Below are positions 9,737-17,022 of a stretch of 64,000 bases of DNA, piece after piece. The stretch comes from JAFAZJ01 sp050183765 (GTDB lineage Bacteria > Pseudomonadota > Alphaproteobacteria > Reyranellales > Reyranellaceae), in contig JBFXAZ010000013.1 in assembly GCA_050183765.1 (NCBI GenBank), positions 5,068 to 69,067 of the forward strand, given 5' to 3'. Numbering within the stretch: position 1 is the stretch's first letter; each line of letters begins with the position of its first letter. The notes under the pieces are model-generated. The model did no database searches. It worked only from the letters and a program-made list of their open reading frames with translations, and was not told the DNA's origin. Both the position numbers and the translations under genes were made by a program.

Positions 9737-10947
9737 TGGCCTCTCGCCGCCTTCGCCGTGCCTTGGCGCTCGCCTGCTCGCTGGCGCTCGCGGCACCGGC
9801 CTGGGCGCAGGACAAGGCGGCGGACCTCGCCAGGGCGGTCGCCGCCGCCGAACGCGGCAACGCCGTGGTGGCGGAGCCGCTGCTGCGCACCCTGGCGCTC
9901 GACAATGTCGAGGCTGCGGCCTGGCTGGGCTTTCTTCTGGTGCAGCACGGCGACGAGGACAACGTCAAGGAGGGCATGATCCTGCTGCGCCGCGCCGCCT
10001 TCGCCGGCAACGCGCGCGCCAAGTACGGGCTGGCTTTCCAGTATCTCACCGGCGTCGGCACCGATCGCAACGATATCGAGGCCGCGCGTCTGTTCCGCGA
10101 GGCGGCGGAAGGCGGCATCGCGCGGGCCGCCTACAATCTCGGCCTGATGTACGCCGCCGGCCGCGGCGTGCCGCGCGATCCGGCCCAGGCGTTGAAGTGG
10201 TACGAGCAGGCGTCCCAGGCCGGCGATCCGTACGGCAGCTATGCCTGGGCGCGCGCGCTGGAGACCTCGCCGCAGGCGGCGCAGCGCTGGGGCGAGATCG
10301 CCCCGCTGTATCTCAGTGCCGCCAAGGCGGGCCATCTGGCGGCGGCGGTCCGCTACGGCGCCATGCTGCTGGAGGGGCGTGGCGTGAGCCGCGACCGCGC
10401 GCGCGCGGAGTTCTGGCTGCGCCATGCCGCCGACCACGGCTATCCCGAGGCGGCCCTGCTGATGGGCGACCTGTTCGGCCAGATCGCCATGTCGCATACC
10501 GGCAGGCAGCAGGACGAAGCCGCCCGCTCGGCGGCGACCTGGTATCTGCGCGCCGCCGAGGCCGGCGTGCCGATGGCCCAGGCCAAGCTGGGCAATTGCT
10601 TTTTCGCCGGCGCCGGTGTGACACGCGATTTCGTGGCGGCGCAGCGCTGGTACCGCCGCGCCGCCAACCAGGGTTACGCCGATGCGCAGTATGTGCTGGG
10701 CATCTGGCTGAGCGGTGGTGTCGCCGGCATCACCGATCCGGCCGCCGGCTATCAGTGGCTCACGCTGGCCGAGCGCCAGGGCCACAGCAACGCCGCCAAG
10801 GTCCGCGCGCGCGCCGCCGAAAAGCTCACCCCGGACGAAATCCAGCGCGGCAGCGCCGCGGCGCTGGCCTTCATACCTCGGCCGGAACGCGCCAGGAGCA
10901 CCGACGACGAAGCGCCGCCGTTGCGGCCGCCGGCCAAGGTGCCGTGA
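9736..10947 (+). CDS. Exported Sel1-repeat protein (longer of a pair)
   Basis: 403 aa. Starts MASRRLRRALALACSLALAA with cleavage near AWAQD. Most of the rest is Sel1 repeats, recognisable by repeated AxxxYxxGxGVxRDxxxAxxWYxxA units: LTGVGTDRNDIEAARLFREA, YAAGRGVPRDPAQALKWYEQ, LEGRGVSRDRARAEFWLRHA, FFAGAGVTRDFVAAQRWYRR. A repeat-poor basic/proline tail ends the protein. The ATG overlaps the previous stop by one base (TGATG). Likely a periplasmic scaffold; no specific process is indicated by the neighbours. Confidence 0.87.
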   Translation: MASRRLRRALALACSLALAAPAWAQDKAADLARAVAAAERGNAVVAEPLLRTLALDNVEAAAWLGFLLVQHGDEDNVKEGMILLRRAAFAGNARAKYGLAFQYLTGVGTDRNDIEAARLFREAAEGGIARAAYNLGLMYAAGRGVPRDPAQALKWYEQASQAGDPYGSYAWARALETSPQAAQRWGEIAPLYLSAAKAGHLAAAVRYGAMLLEGRGVSRDRARAEFWLRHAADHGYPEAALLMGDLFGQIAMSHTGRQQDEAARSAATWYLRAAEAGVPMAQAKLGNCFFAGAGVTRDFVAAQRWYRRAANQGYADAQYVLGIWLSGGVAGITDPAAGYQWLTLAERQGHSNAAKVRARAAEKLTPDEIQRGSAAALAFIPRPERARSTDDEAPPLRPPAKVP

Positions 10948-10957
10948 AGTCGTATTC

Positions 10958-10990
10958 TTGACTTGTATTATTTCGGATTCCTAGGATTCC
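10958..10990 (+). promoter_or_regulatory. Possible promoter/operator ahead of the XRE regulator
   Basis: TTGACT at 10958 is followed 11 bases on by the imperfect palindrome GGATTCCTAGGATTCC (10975-10990; 14 of 16 bases symmetric), 40-55 bases before the regulator start. XRE/S24-type repressors often bind their own promoter at such sites. No good -10 box can be seen, so this is a weak call. Confidence 0.25.
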
Positions 10991-11029
10991 CACCGCTTTC
11001 CCAACCACAGGCCCAATCAAAGGTCGAGG

Positions 11030-11650
11030 ATGCGCGAGCCGTTCAGGGAATTGGGTCACCGAATCAAGGGCCTACGCAAGCAGAAGGGTCTGACCCAGCA
11101 GGAATTCGCAGCCAAGCTGGGTGTCACCCAGCCCACCGTGCATCGCTGGGAAAAAGGCGCCTTCGCGCCCGACGACGCCATGCTGGAGGTGCTCTCCGAC
11201 CTGGCCGGCGTGCCGACGGCGGTGTTCCGCTATGGCGAGACTCGCGCCGGCCGGCGCATGATTCCGATCACGGGGTTTGTCGGCGCCGGTGGCGAGGTGC
11301 TGGCGATCGGCGATCCGTCTCCCGGAGCCAGCGCCGAGGAGGTCGACGCGCCTTCCGATGCCGGGCTCTACATGGTCGCCGTCAGGGTGCGCGGCGATGG
11401 CATGCTGCCGGTGTATGGCGACGGCGACATCCTGTTCTACGGCCGCGATCCGGGATTGGGCGGTGTCGACCCGTTGACCTGCGTGGGTCGTGATTGCGTC
11501 GTGAAGCTCGTCAACGGACCAACATTGCTCAAGCGCGTCGCACTGGGCGGCGGCCGCAATACCTACCTGCTGCTGTCGGTCTTCGCCGAGCCGATCGTCA
11601 ACATCCGGCTCGAATGGGCGAGCCCTGTGCGCTGGGTGAAACGGCGCTAG
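11030..11650 (+). CDS. XRE-family regulator with S24 (LexA/CI-like) C-terminal domain lacking the catalytic serine
   Basis: 206 aa. The N terminus is a Cro/CI helix-turn-helix: LRKQKGLTQQEFAAKLGVTQ followed by PTVHRWEKG. The C-terminal half has the peptidase S24 fold: VRVRGDGMLPVYGDGDIL and, later, TLLKRV. In self-cleaving LexA/CI proteins the first motif reads GDSM, with Ser as nucleophile; here it is Gly124. The lysine partner (Lys168) is kept. The protein should therefore dimerise through this domain but not cleave itself. Start ATG 11030 follows GAGG at short distance. Targets are unknown; a candidate operator lies upstream, and the next gene is convergent. Confidence 0.9.
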   Translation: MREPFRELGHRIKGLRKQKGLTQQEFAAKLGVTQPTVHRWEKGAFAPDDAMLEVLSDLAGVPTAVFRYGETRAGRRMIPITGFVGAGGEVLAIGDPSPGASAEEVDAPSDAGLYMVAVRVRGDGMLPVYGDGDILFYGRDPGLGGVDPLTCVGRDCVVKLVNGPTLLKRVALGGGRNTYLLLSVFAEPIVNIRLEWASPVRWVKRR

Positions 11651-11653
11651 GCG

Positions 11654-11878
11654 CTACTTGCGCGGACAGCTCGGCGGACGCCAGACGCCCTTTTGGCCGG
11701 CCGGCGGACACGGCGTGGACGCAGCCAAGGCGCGACGGTCGAGCTGCATCAGCGTCGGCGCCGAATAGGCCACACCAGCGACGAGGCCCAGCCGTGCCAG
11801 CGCGCGGCGGCGTGACACAGAAACGTCCTCGCGCGTCGAGGGCGTTGCGGCTTCAGTTGTGTCGGGAGTCTTATGCAT
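11654..11878 (-). CDS. Small twin-arginine signal protein of unknown function
   Basis: 74 aa from ATG 11878 (TTG/GTG at 11887/11884 are possible longer starts). The centre carries a Tat-type signal, SRRRALARLGLVAGVAYSAP, followed by TLMQLDRRALAAS and a short tail with two cysteines (CPPAG and PPSCPRK). Small proteins with SRRxALxRLGL signals are common in alphaproteobacteria, but their function is not known to me. It is convergent with the XRE regulator (3-base gap) and divergent from mmcB. Confidence 0.6.
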   Translation of the reverse strand: MHKTPDTTEAATPSTREDVSVSRRRALARLGLVAGVAYSAPTLMQLDRRALAASTPCPPAGQKGVWRPPSCPRK

Positions 11879-11986
11879 GAACACCAATCCCCAGGCCCAT
11901 ATGACTTGGATTTATGGCTTGAACTATATCAGGCCCAGTGCAGCTTGGCTAGCGGCCCCTCGTCAACTCCCTGACGGAAAGGGACA

Positions 11987-12472
11987 ATGTCGGTGGTATC
12001 GAGTGACGACCCTCTTGGCCGGCCGGAGGTCACCCAGGCGGTGACCCGGGGGGCGGCGCGCTGGCTGCGTCAGCGCCGCCTGGCGCCGATTCTTGAGGTG
12101 CCCCTGGCCGACGGGCGGCGCGCCGATATTGTCGCGGTGGGCGACAGCGGCGAGATCATCATCATCGAGGTGAAATCCAGCCTCGAGGATTTCCGGGTCG
12201 ACACCAAGTGGGGCGATTACCTCGCCTGGTGCGACCGGTTCTACTTCGCGACCCCCGCCACCTTCCCGCTCGAGCTGTTGCCGGCCGAAACCGGCGTGAT
12301 CCTGGCGGATGCCTTCGGCGCGGAGCTGCTGCGCGACGATTCGCGGCTGGCCGAGGCGACGCGGCTGTCGGCCGCGCGCCGCAAGGCCTTGCTGGTGCGG
12401 TTGACCAGGCTGGCGGGCGAACGCCTGCAGCGCCTGGCCGATCCGGCTTTCGGCGCGCTCGACGGCGCCTGA
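11987..12472 (+). CDS. mmcB: MmcB-family DNA repair nuclease-fold protein
   Basis: 161 aa with a PD-(D/E)xK core: PLADGRRADIVAV, then GEIIIIEVKSSLEDF, where Asp and Glu-x-Lys are the expected metal-site residues. The segment TKWGDYLAWCDRFYFATP is the highly conserved centre of the alphaproteobacterial MmcB family, whose members are linked to mitomycin C/DNA-damage survival in Caulobacter. Start ATG 11987 with GGAAAGGG upstream. It ends 3 bases before the convergent hldE gene. Confidence 0.9.
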   Translation: MSVVSSDDPLGRPEVTQAVTRGAARWLRQRRLAPILEVPLADGRRADIVAVGDSGEIIIIEVKSSLEDFRVDTKWGDYLAWCDRFYFATPATFPLELLPAETGVILADAFGAELLRDDSRLAEATRLSAARRKALLVRLTRLAGERLQRLADPAFGALDGA

Positions 12473-12475
12473 GCC

Positions 12476-13945
12476 TCAGCCGCCGCCCATGCGGCGGATC
12501 GTAGCGGTGGTGCTGTGTCCCTCGGCCAGCCGCGCCAGCACGACCTTGCCGCCCCAGCCTTCGACCAGATCGGCGCCGACCACGGTCTCGCGGGTGTAGT
12601 CGGCCCCCTTCACCAGCACGTCGGGCCGCACGGCCTCGATCAGCTTCACGGGCGTGTCCTCGGCGAACACCGTCACCAGATCGACATCGGCCAACGACGC
12701 CAGCACGGTGGCGCGCGCCGTCTCGCCATTCACCGGGCGTCCGGCGCCCTTGAGGCGGCGCACCGAGTCGTCGCTGTTGAGCCCGACCACCAGCCGATCG
12801 CAGGCGGCGCGCGCCTGGCGCATCAGCGAGACGTGGCCGGGATGCAGCAAATCGAAGCAGCCGTTGGTGAAGCCGATCTTCAGCCCTGCCCGACGCCAGC
12901 GCGCGACCTCGTCGCGCAGCCGCGCCATGTCGGCGATCTTCGACGCATGCGGATCCCCGCCGCCGCTGCCCAGCAGCCCGCGCGCCAGCTCGGCCAGGGA
13001 GCAGGTCGCGGTGCCCAGCTTGGCCACCACGACGGCGGCCGCCACGTTGGCGAGGACCGCGGCGTCCTCGGCCGGCAGACCGCCGCCCAGCGCCGCGGCG
13101 AAGGTCGCGATCACCGTATCGCCGGCACCCGAGACGTCGAACACCTCGACCGATCGCGCCGGCACGTGCAGCGTGGCGGCTTCGGCCCGAACCAGCGACA
13201 GGCCCTGCGCGCCGCGCGTCGCCAGAACCTGCTGCAGGCCCAGCCTGGCGATCAGCGCGCGCGCGGCGGCTTCGATCTCGGCGTCGCTGCCGGTGGCCAT
13301 GCCGGTGGCGTCGGCCAGCTCATGGCGGTTGGGCGTCAGCACGGTGGCGCCGGCATAGACGCCATAGTCGCTGCCCTTGGGATCGACGATCACCGGTCGG
13401 CCGGCCTCGCGCGCCGCGCCGATGATGTCGCGCGCCACGCCGTCGGCCAGCACGCCCTTGCCGTAGTCCGACAGGATGACGATGTCGCATTCCGCCAGCG
13501 ACGGCGCGACGCGCGCCAGCAGGTTCTGCCGCGCCGTCGCCGACAATGGCGCAACCTCCTCGCGATCCGCGCGCAGCAATTGCTGCGCGCCGCCGATGAA
13601 GCGGTTCTTCACCGTGCTGACGCGGCCCTGGTCGATCACCAGTTGCGCCTCGATGGCATGTTCCTCACCCAGCAGGCCGGCGATCTCCCGCCCGGCGGCA
13701 TCGCCGCCGGCCGCAGTGGCGAAGATCGCCTGCGCGCCCAGGGCGGCGAGATTGCGCGCGACGTTGCCTGCACCGCCCAGCATCGCGCTCTCGCGCTCGA
13801 TGCGCAGGACGGGAATCGGCGCCTCGGGCGAGATGCGCTCGACCGCGCCGTAGACGTAACGGTCGAGCATCACGTCGCCGACCACCAGCACGCGCACCGA
13901 GCCCAGCGCCGGCAGGCGCGCGAAGAGCGCGTCGATTTCGCTCAT
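12476..13945 (-). CDS. hldE: Bifunctional D-glycero-beta-D-manno-heptose 7-phosphate kinase / heptose 1-phosphate adenylyltransferase
   Basis: 489 aa, the usual length of the fused enzyme. The ribokinase-like kinase domain (about 1-320) has VLVVGDVMLDRYVYG, MLGGAGNVARNLAALG and the anion-hole motif VFDVSGAGDTV. The nucleotidyltransferase domain (about 340-489) has IGFTNGCFDLLHPGHVSLM with the HxGH-type site and VVGLNSDDSVRRLKG. It makes ADP-heptose for the lipopolysaccharide core. The ATG overlaps the gmhA stop (ATGA), coupling it to the preceding pathway enzyme. GmhB and HldD are not next to it. Confidence 0.97.
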   Translation of the reverse strand: MSEIDALFARLPALGSVRVLVVGDVMLDRYVYGAVERISPEAPIPVLRIERESAMLGGAGNVARNLAALGAQAIFATAAGGDAAGREIAGLLGEEHAIEAQLVIDQGRVSTVKNRFIGGAQQLLRADREEVAPLSATARQNLLARVAPSLAECDIVILSDYGKGVLADGVARDIIGAAREAGRPVIVDPKGSDYGVYAGATVLTPNRHELADATGMATGSDAEIEAAARALIARLGLQQVLATRGAQGLSLVRAEAATLHVPARSVEVFDVSGAGDTVIATFAAALGGGLPAEDAAVLANVAAAVVVAKLGTATCSLAELARGLLGSGGGDPHASKIADMARLRDEVARWRRAGLKIGFTNGCFDLLHPGHVSLMRQARAACDRLVVGLNSDDSVRRLKGAGRPVNGETARATVLASLADVDLVTVFAEDTPVKLIEAVRPDVLVKGADYTRETVVGADLVEGWGGKVVLARLAEGHSTTATIRRMGGG

Positions 13946-14571
13946 CGCCGCTCGCCCGCCAGTCCGAGCGCGATCTCGACCGCGCCGCACAGCATCTGAC
14001 CCAAGGCAAGGTGCATCTCCTGGATGCGCGCAACGGTCCGCGACGGCACGATCAGGCAGGGCTCGGCCAGCCCGCGCAACTCGCCGCCATCGCCGCCGCC
14101 CAGCGCCACCGCCGTCAGCCCCTGGCCGCGCGCCTGCGACAGGCCCTGCAGCACGTTGCGGCTGCGGCCCGAGGTCGAAATGCCCATGGCGACGTCGCCC
14201 GGCCGGCCCAGCGCCTCGATCTGGCGCGCGAAGATGCGCTCGAAGCCGAGGTCGTTGCCCGCCGCCGTGAGCGTGGCCCCCTCGGCGGTCAGCGCCAGCG
14301 CCGGCAGCGCCCGCCGGTCGGCGCGATAGCGCACCGAGAATTCCGTGGCGATGTGCTGGGCGTCCGCCGCGCTGCCGCCGTTGCCGAAGATCAGCAGCTT
14401 GTGGCCGTCGGCGAAAGCGCGCGCGCAAATCTCGACCAGCCGCGCGAAATCCTCGCGCAGCGTGCGCCGCGTCTCGGCGGCGACGGCGAGATGCTCGTCG
14501 AGCTCGCCGGCCCAGTAGGCGTCGAGAGATCGCAGGCGCTGGCGCAAGGTCGCGAGGGCATCGTCAGGCAC
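13942..14571 (-). CDS. gmhA: Sedoheptulose 7-phosphate isomerase
   Basis: 209 aa SIS-domain enzyme. Key motif LLIFGNGGSAADAQHIATEF matches the GmhA active-site loop, and GISTSGRSRNVLQGL is the phosphosugar-binding SIS motif; the later QEMHLALGQMLCGAVE is the conserved helix containing the catalytic His. It converts sedoheptulose 7-phosphate to heptose 7-phosphate, the first step of ADP-heptose synthesis, and is translationally coupled to hldE. It is divergent from the kinase gene at 14640. Confidence 0.96.
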   Translation of the reverse strand: MPDDALATLRQRLRSLDAYWAGELDEHLAVAAETRRTLREDFARLVEICARAFADGHKLLIFGNGGSAADAQHIATEFSVRYRADRRALPALALTAEGATLTAAGNDLGFERIFARQIEALGRPGDVAMGISTSGRSRNVLQGLSQARGQGLTAVALGGGDGGELRGLAEPCLIVPSRTVARIQEMHLALGQMLCGAVEIALGLAGERR

Positions 14572-14639
14572 GGCGGCGATTGTGAATCAAAGGCGAGGCC
14601 ATATCCACCTCGGCGATGCGATGGCAGGATGCGGGCGCA

Positions 14640-15539
14640 ATGTCCCGACGACGCGCCTACGCTTTCGCCGCCCTCGACAACGCCTGGATCCACGTCGACA
14701 GCGATGCGGCGCTGGAGCTCTTCCATCGCCGGTTTCTCGCCCTCTGGCCGATGCGCGAAGGCGGCACGGCGCCGGCCGATATCGTCATCGAGGCGACCGC
14801 CGCCGACATCGACGCCTACGAACTTCGCCACCCCGCACTGCCGGACGGCATGCTGCGCGTCGCCAGCGCCGAGGAGGCGGCCAACCAGATCGTCTCATTG
14901 CTGGTGGCCGAGGTCATCCAGCGATCGCCGCGCCTGGTTTCGCTGCATGCCGGCGCGGCGCGCGTCGGCGACGGGCTGATCGTGCTGCCGGGCGATTCGA
15001 TGAGCGGCAAGAGCACCCTGTCGCTTCAGCTCGCCCGGCGCGGCGCGCGCTTCGTCGGCGACGATCGCCTGCTGGTCGGCGGCGGCGCGGCGCTGGGCGG
15101 CGACGCCGGTGTGATCGGCGTGGCGCTCGGCCTCACACCACGGGTCCGCCTGCCGATCCATCGCGCCGCCGGCCCCGACTATGCCGCCTTCGTCGACCGA
15201 CACATGACGGTCGAGCATCGCGACGAGGAGGGCGTCGCCACGATCGCCACCGTGGATCCCGAGAGCATCGGCGGCGCACCGTTCGGCGAGGTGGCGCCGG
15301 TGGCGGCCATCGTCGTGCCGCGCCGGGTCGAAGGCGATGACAGCGCCCTTGAGCTGCGGCCGCTGCCGCGCGGGCAGGCGGCACTGGTCCTGCTGCGCCA
15401 GACGGCGACGCCGGCGGTCGACGCCGCCGAGCTGGTCGGCATGATGAGCGCGCTCGCCGCCGGCGTGCCGTGCTGGTCGCTCGCCTATGGCTCCAGCGCC
15501 CGCGCCGCCGATCGCCTGATGCGCCCGCTTGGCGATTGA
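14640..15539 (+). CDS. HprK-related kinase (HPr-rel-A type)
   Basis: About 299 aa; ATG 14616 would add eight residues and neither start has a strong ribosome site. The N-terminal third (ALDNAWIHVDSDAALELFHR) is typical of HprK-related proteins rather than true HPr kinase. At about 118-130 is the P-loop LPGDSMSGKSTLSLQLARRG, followed by FVGDDRLLVG, the HprK-like metal/phosphate region. There is no HPr or PTS gene nearby. Instead a PqqD-like gene follows after 30 bases and a convergent nucleotidyltransferase comes next, the gene set of the so-called HPr-rel-A system. Expected role: phosphorylation of a peptide or sugar-linked substrate, unproven. Confidence 0.82.
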   Translation: MSRRRAYAFAALDNAWIHVDSDAALELFHRRFLALWPMREGGTAPADIVIEATAADIDAYELRHPALPDGMLRVASAEEAANQIVSLLVAEVIQRSPRLVSLHAGAARVGDGLIVLPGDSMSGKSTLSLQLARRGARFVGDDRLLVGGGAALGGDAGVIGVALGLTPRVRLPIHRAAGPDYAAFVDRHMTVEHRDEEGVATIATVDPESIGGAPFGEVAPVAAIVVPRRVEGDDSALELRPLPRGQAALVLLRQTATPAVDAAELVGMMSALAAGVPCWSLAYGSSARAADRLMRPLGD

Positions 15540-15569
15540 CCCCCGGCCGCCGACGCTCGACAAGGTGAC

Positions 15570-15839
15570 ATGGCCCTGCTGCAGCGCAATCCCGAGGTCA
15601 CCGTCACGACGATGGAGGACGGCACCTTCGTCGTCGACCCGGCGACCCAGGCGATCTTCTATCTCGATACGCTGGCGGGCGGCGTCTGGACGGCGCTCGC
15701 CGAGCCGATGAGCGCGAGCGACCTCGAGGCGTTGTTGTGCGACGCCTTTCCCGAGCTGCCGCCCGAAACGATCGCGCGCGACCTCGCCGCCCTGCTGCGG
15801 ACCATGACCGAACGCCGCCTGCTGCTCACGATGGACTGA
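15570..15839 (+). CDS. PqqD-like peptide-recognition protein (HPr-rel-A system)
   Basis: 89 aa. The pattern NPEVTVTTMEDGTFVVDPAT, then IFYLDTLAGGVWTALAEPMS and a helical C-terminal half (LEALLCDAFPELPPETIARD) matches the winged-helix PqqD/RRE fold that binds leader peptides of modified peptides. It follows the HprK-like kinase by 30 bases and should share its message. Its last 14 bases overlap the 3' end of the convergent nucleotidyltransferase gene. No precursor peptide, radical-SAM enzyme or transglutaminase is visible nearby, so what it would bind is unknown. Confidence 0.8.
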   Translation: MALLQRNPEVTVTTMEDGTFVVDPATQAIFYLDTLAGGVWTALAEPMSASDLEALLCDAFPELPPETIARDLAALLRTMTERRLLLTMD

Positions 15840-16911
15840 GCCGGGCTTCGGGCGGGATGCCGTCGCTGCGTCGGACCAGGCCACGCAGGCGGCGCAGGTT
15901 GAGGGCGACGAAGGTCGCGGGCTCGCGCGCCAGCAGCGCCTCGCGGGCAAGCAGTGCGGCGGCGTTGGGATCGCGCGGGAACATCGCCAGCCAGTCGGCC
16001 AGCATGCGCGCGAAGACGTGGCCCGCGAGCCCGACGGGCCGCTGCGACAGCGCTTCCGGCACCAGGATCTGCGGCAGCCCCAGAGTCACCATCAGCGCGA
16101 GGGTCGCGTTGAGCGCGGGCATCAGCGCCGCGCGTCGGGCGCGCGCCTCGATCTCCTGCCAGTCGATGGCGCCGTGGTGGCGCGCCAGCAACCGGGACAG
16201 ATCGATCACCTTGGACAGGGTCGGCGCGAAGAAGCGGTCCTTGGCGATGTTCGAGATCGCGATCAGGCAGGCGTGCTCCGGCGACGGCGCGGCGAAGGTG
16301 CCGTGCGCATAAGCGACGCGACGGGCCGCCTTGCGCACGTCGTCCGCCGGCAGGCCCCGGTGCAGCGGCCAGGAATCGGCCTCGACGTGCAGGTCGATGT
16401 TGCACAGGCCGTCGGGCGAGAAGAACGGCACGAAGCTGGCGTCGGAAACGAAGCCCCAGCGCCGCCGCCCATCGGCGGCGAAGGCGTAGTTGCGCTTGCC
16501 GAACAGGTCGATCACCGCCGCCAGCTGGTCGCGGCGAACCAGAACGTCGAGGTCGCCGGTGATCCGCGCGGCGGGATCCGGGTACAGAGCGTGGGCATGG
16601 GCGAAGCCCTTCAGCGCCACCGGATCCAGCCCGGCTTGGGTCATCAGGCGCATCGCCTCCGCCTGCGCGCCAAGCGTCAGCCGGGCGACCAGCAGAGCCT
16701 GCCGGGCGGTTGCCGCATCGATCGGCGAGGGCATACCGGCCAAAGTCAGTGGCTTCAGAAGACTTTCGGCCCAGGCAGGCGATACGCGCCGACAAAGCCG
16801 TTGCGCGAGGATCGATAGCGCGGCGGCCGGGGCCGCTGCGGCGGGCCGACCGGTCAGCAGCACCGCCCACAATGGCCCCGCCGCAGCCTCGATGCCCTCC
16901 ATCCGCTCCAT
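15826..16911 (-). CDS. Nucleotidyltransferase family protein (NTP_transf_5 type)
   Basis: About 361 aa from ATG 16911 (16944 possible). The core reads LDPVALKGFAHAHALYPDPA, then RITGDLDVLVRRDQLAAVID, the G-D-x-D-x-L-V signature of minimal nucleotidyltransferases, and later NIDLHVEADSWPLH with a third acidic site. The C-terminal half is helical. Proteins of this family (Pfam NTP_transf_5) accompany HprK-like kinases and PqqD-like proteins in exopolysaccharide and lasso-peptide loci. The gene converges on the PqqD-like gene and overlaps it by 14 bases; it is divergent from the O-antigen ligase gene at 17023. Confidence 0.8.
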   Translation of the reverse strand: MERMEGIEAAAGPLWAVLLTGRPAAAAPAAALSILAQRLCRRVSPAWAESLLKPLTLAGMPSPIDAATARQALLVARLTLGAQAEAMRLMTQAGLDPVALKGFAHAHALYPDPAARITGDLDVLVRRDQLAAVIDLFGKRNYAFAADGRRRWGFVSDASFVPFFSPDGLCNIDLHVEADSWPLHRGLPADDVRKAARRVAYAHGTFAAPSPEHACLIAISNIAKDRFFAPTLSKVIDLSRLLARHHGAIDWQEIEARARRAALMPALNATLALMVTLGLPQILVPEALSQRPVGLAGHVFARMLADWLAMFPRDPNAAALLAREALLAREPATFVALNLRRLRGLVRRSDGIPPEARLSPS

Positions 16912-17022
16912 CCCGGACCATCCCGCCGCCGCGCGGCGTCCCAACGAAATGACGTGCCACGGCCCGTATGTTAGAGTGGCACCTTAACACATCGACGCCA
17001 CCGGAGCGGGTTCCGACCCGAG

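Noticed and set aside
12476..14428. A 650-codon version of hldE reading back through gmhA
   Set aside because: The upstream part is out of frame with gmhA, has no homology pattern, and the ATGA overlap gives the natural hldE start at 13945.
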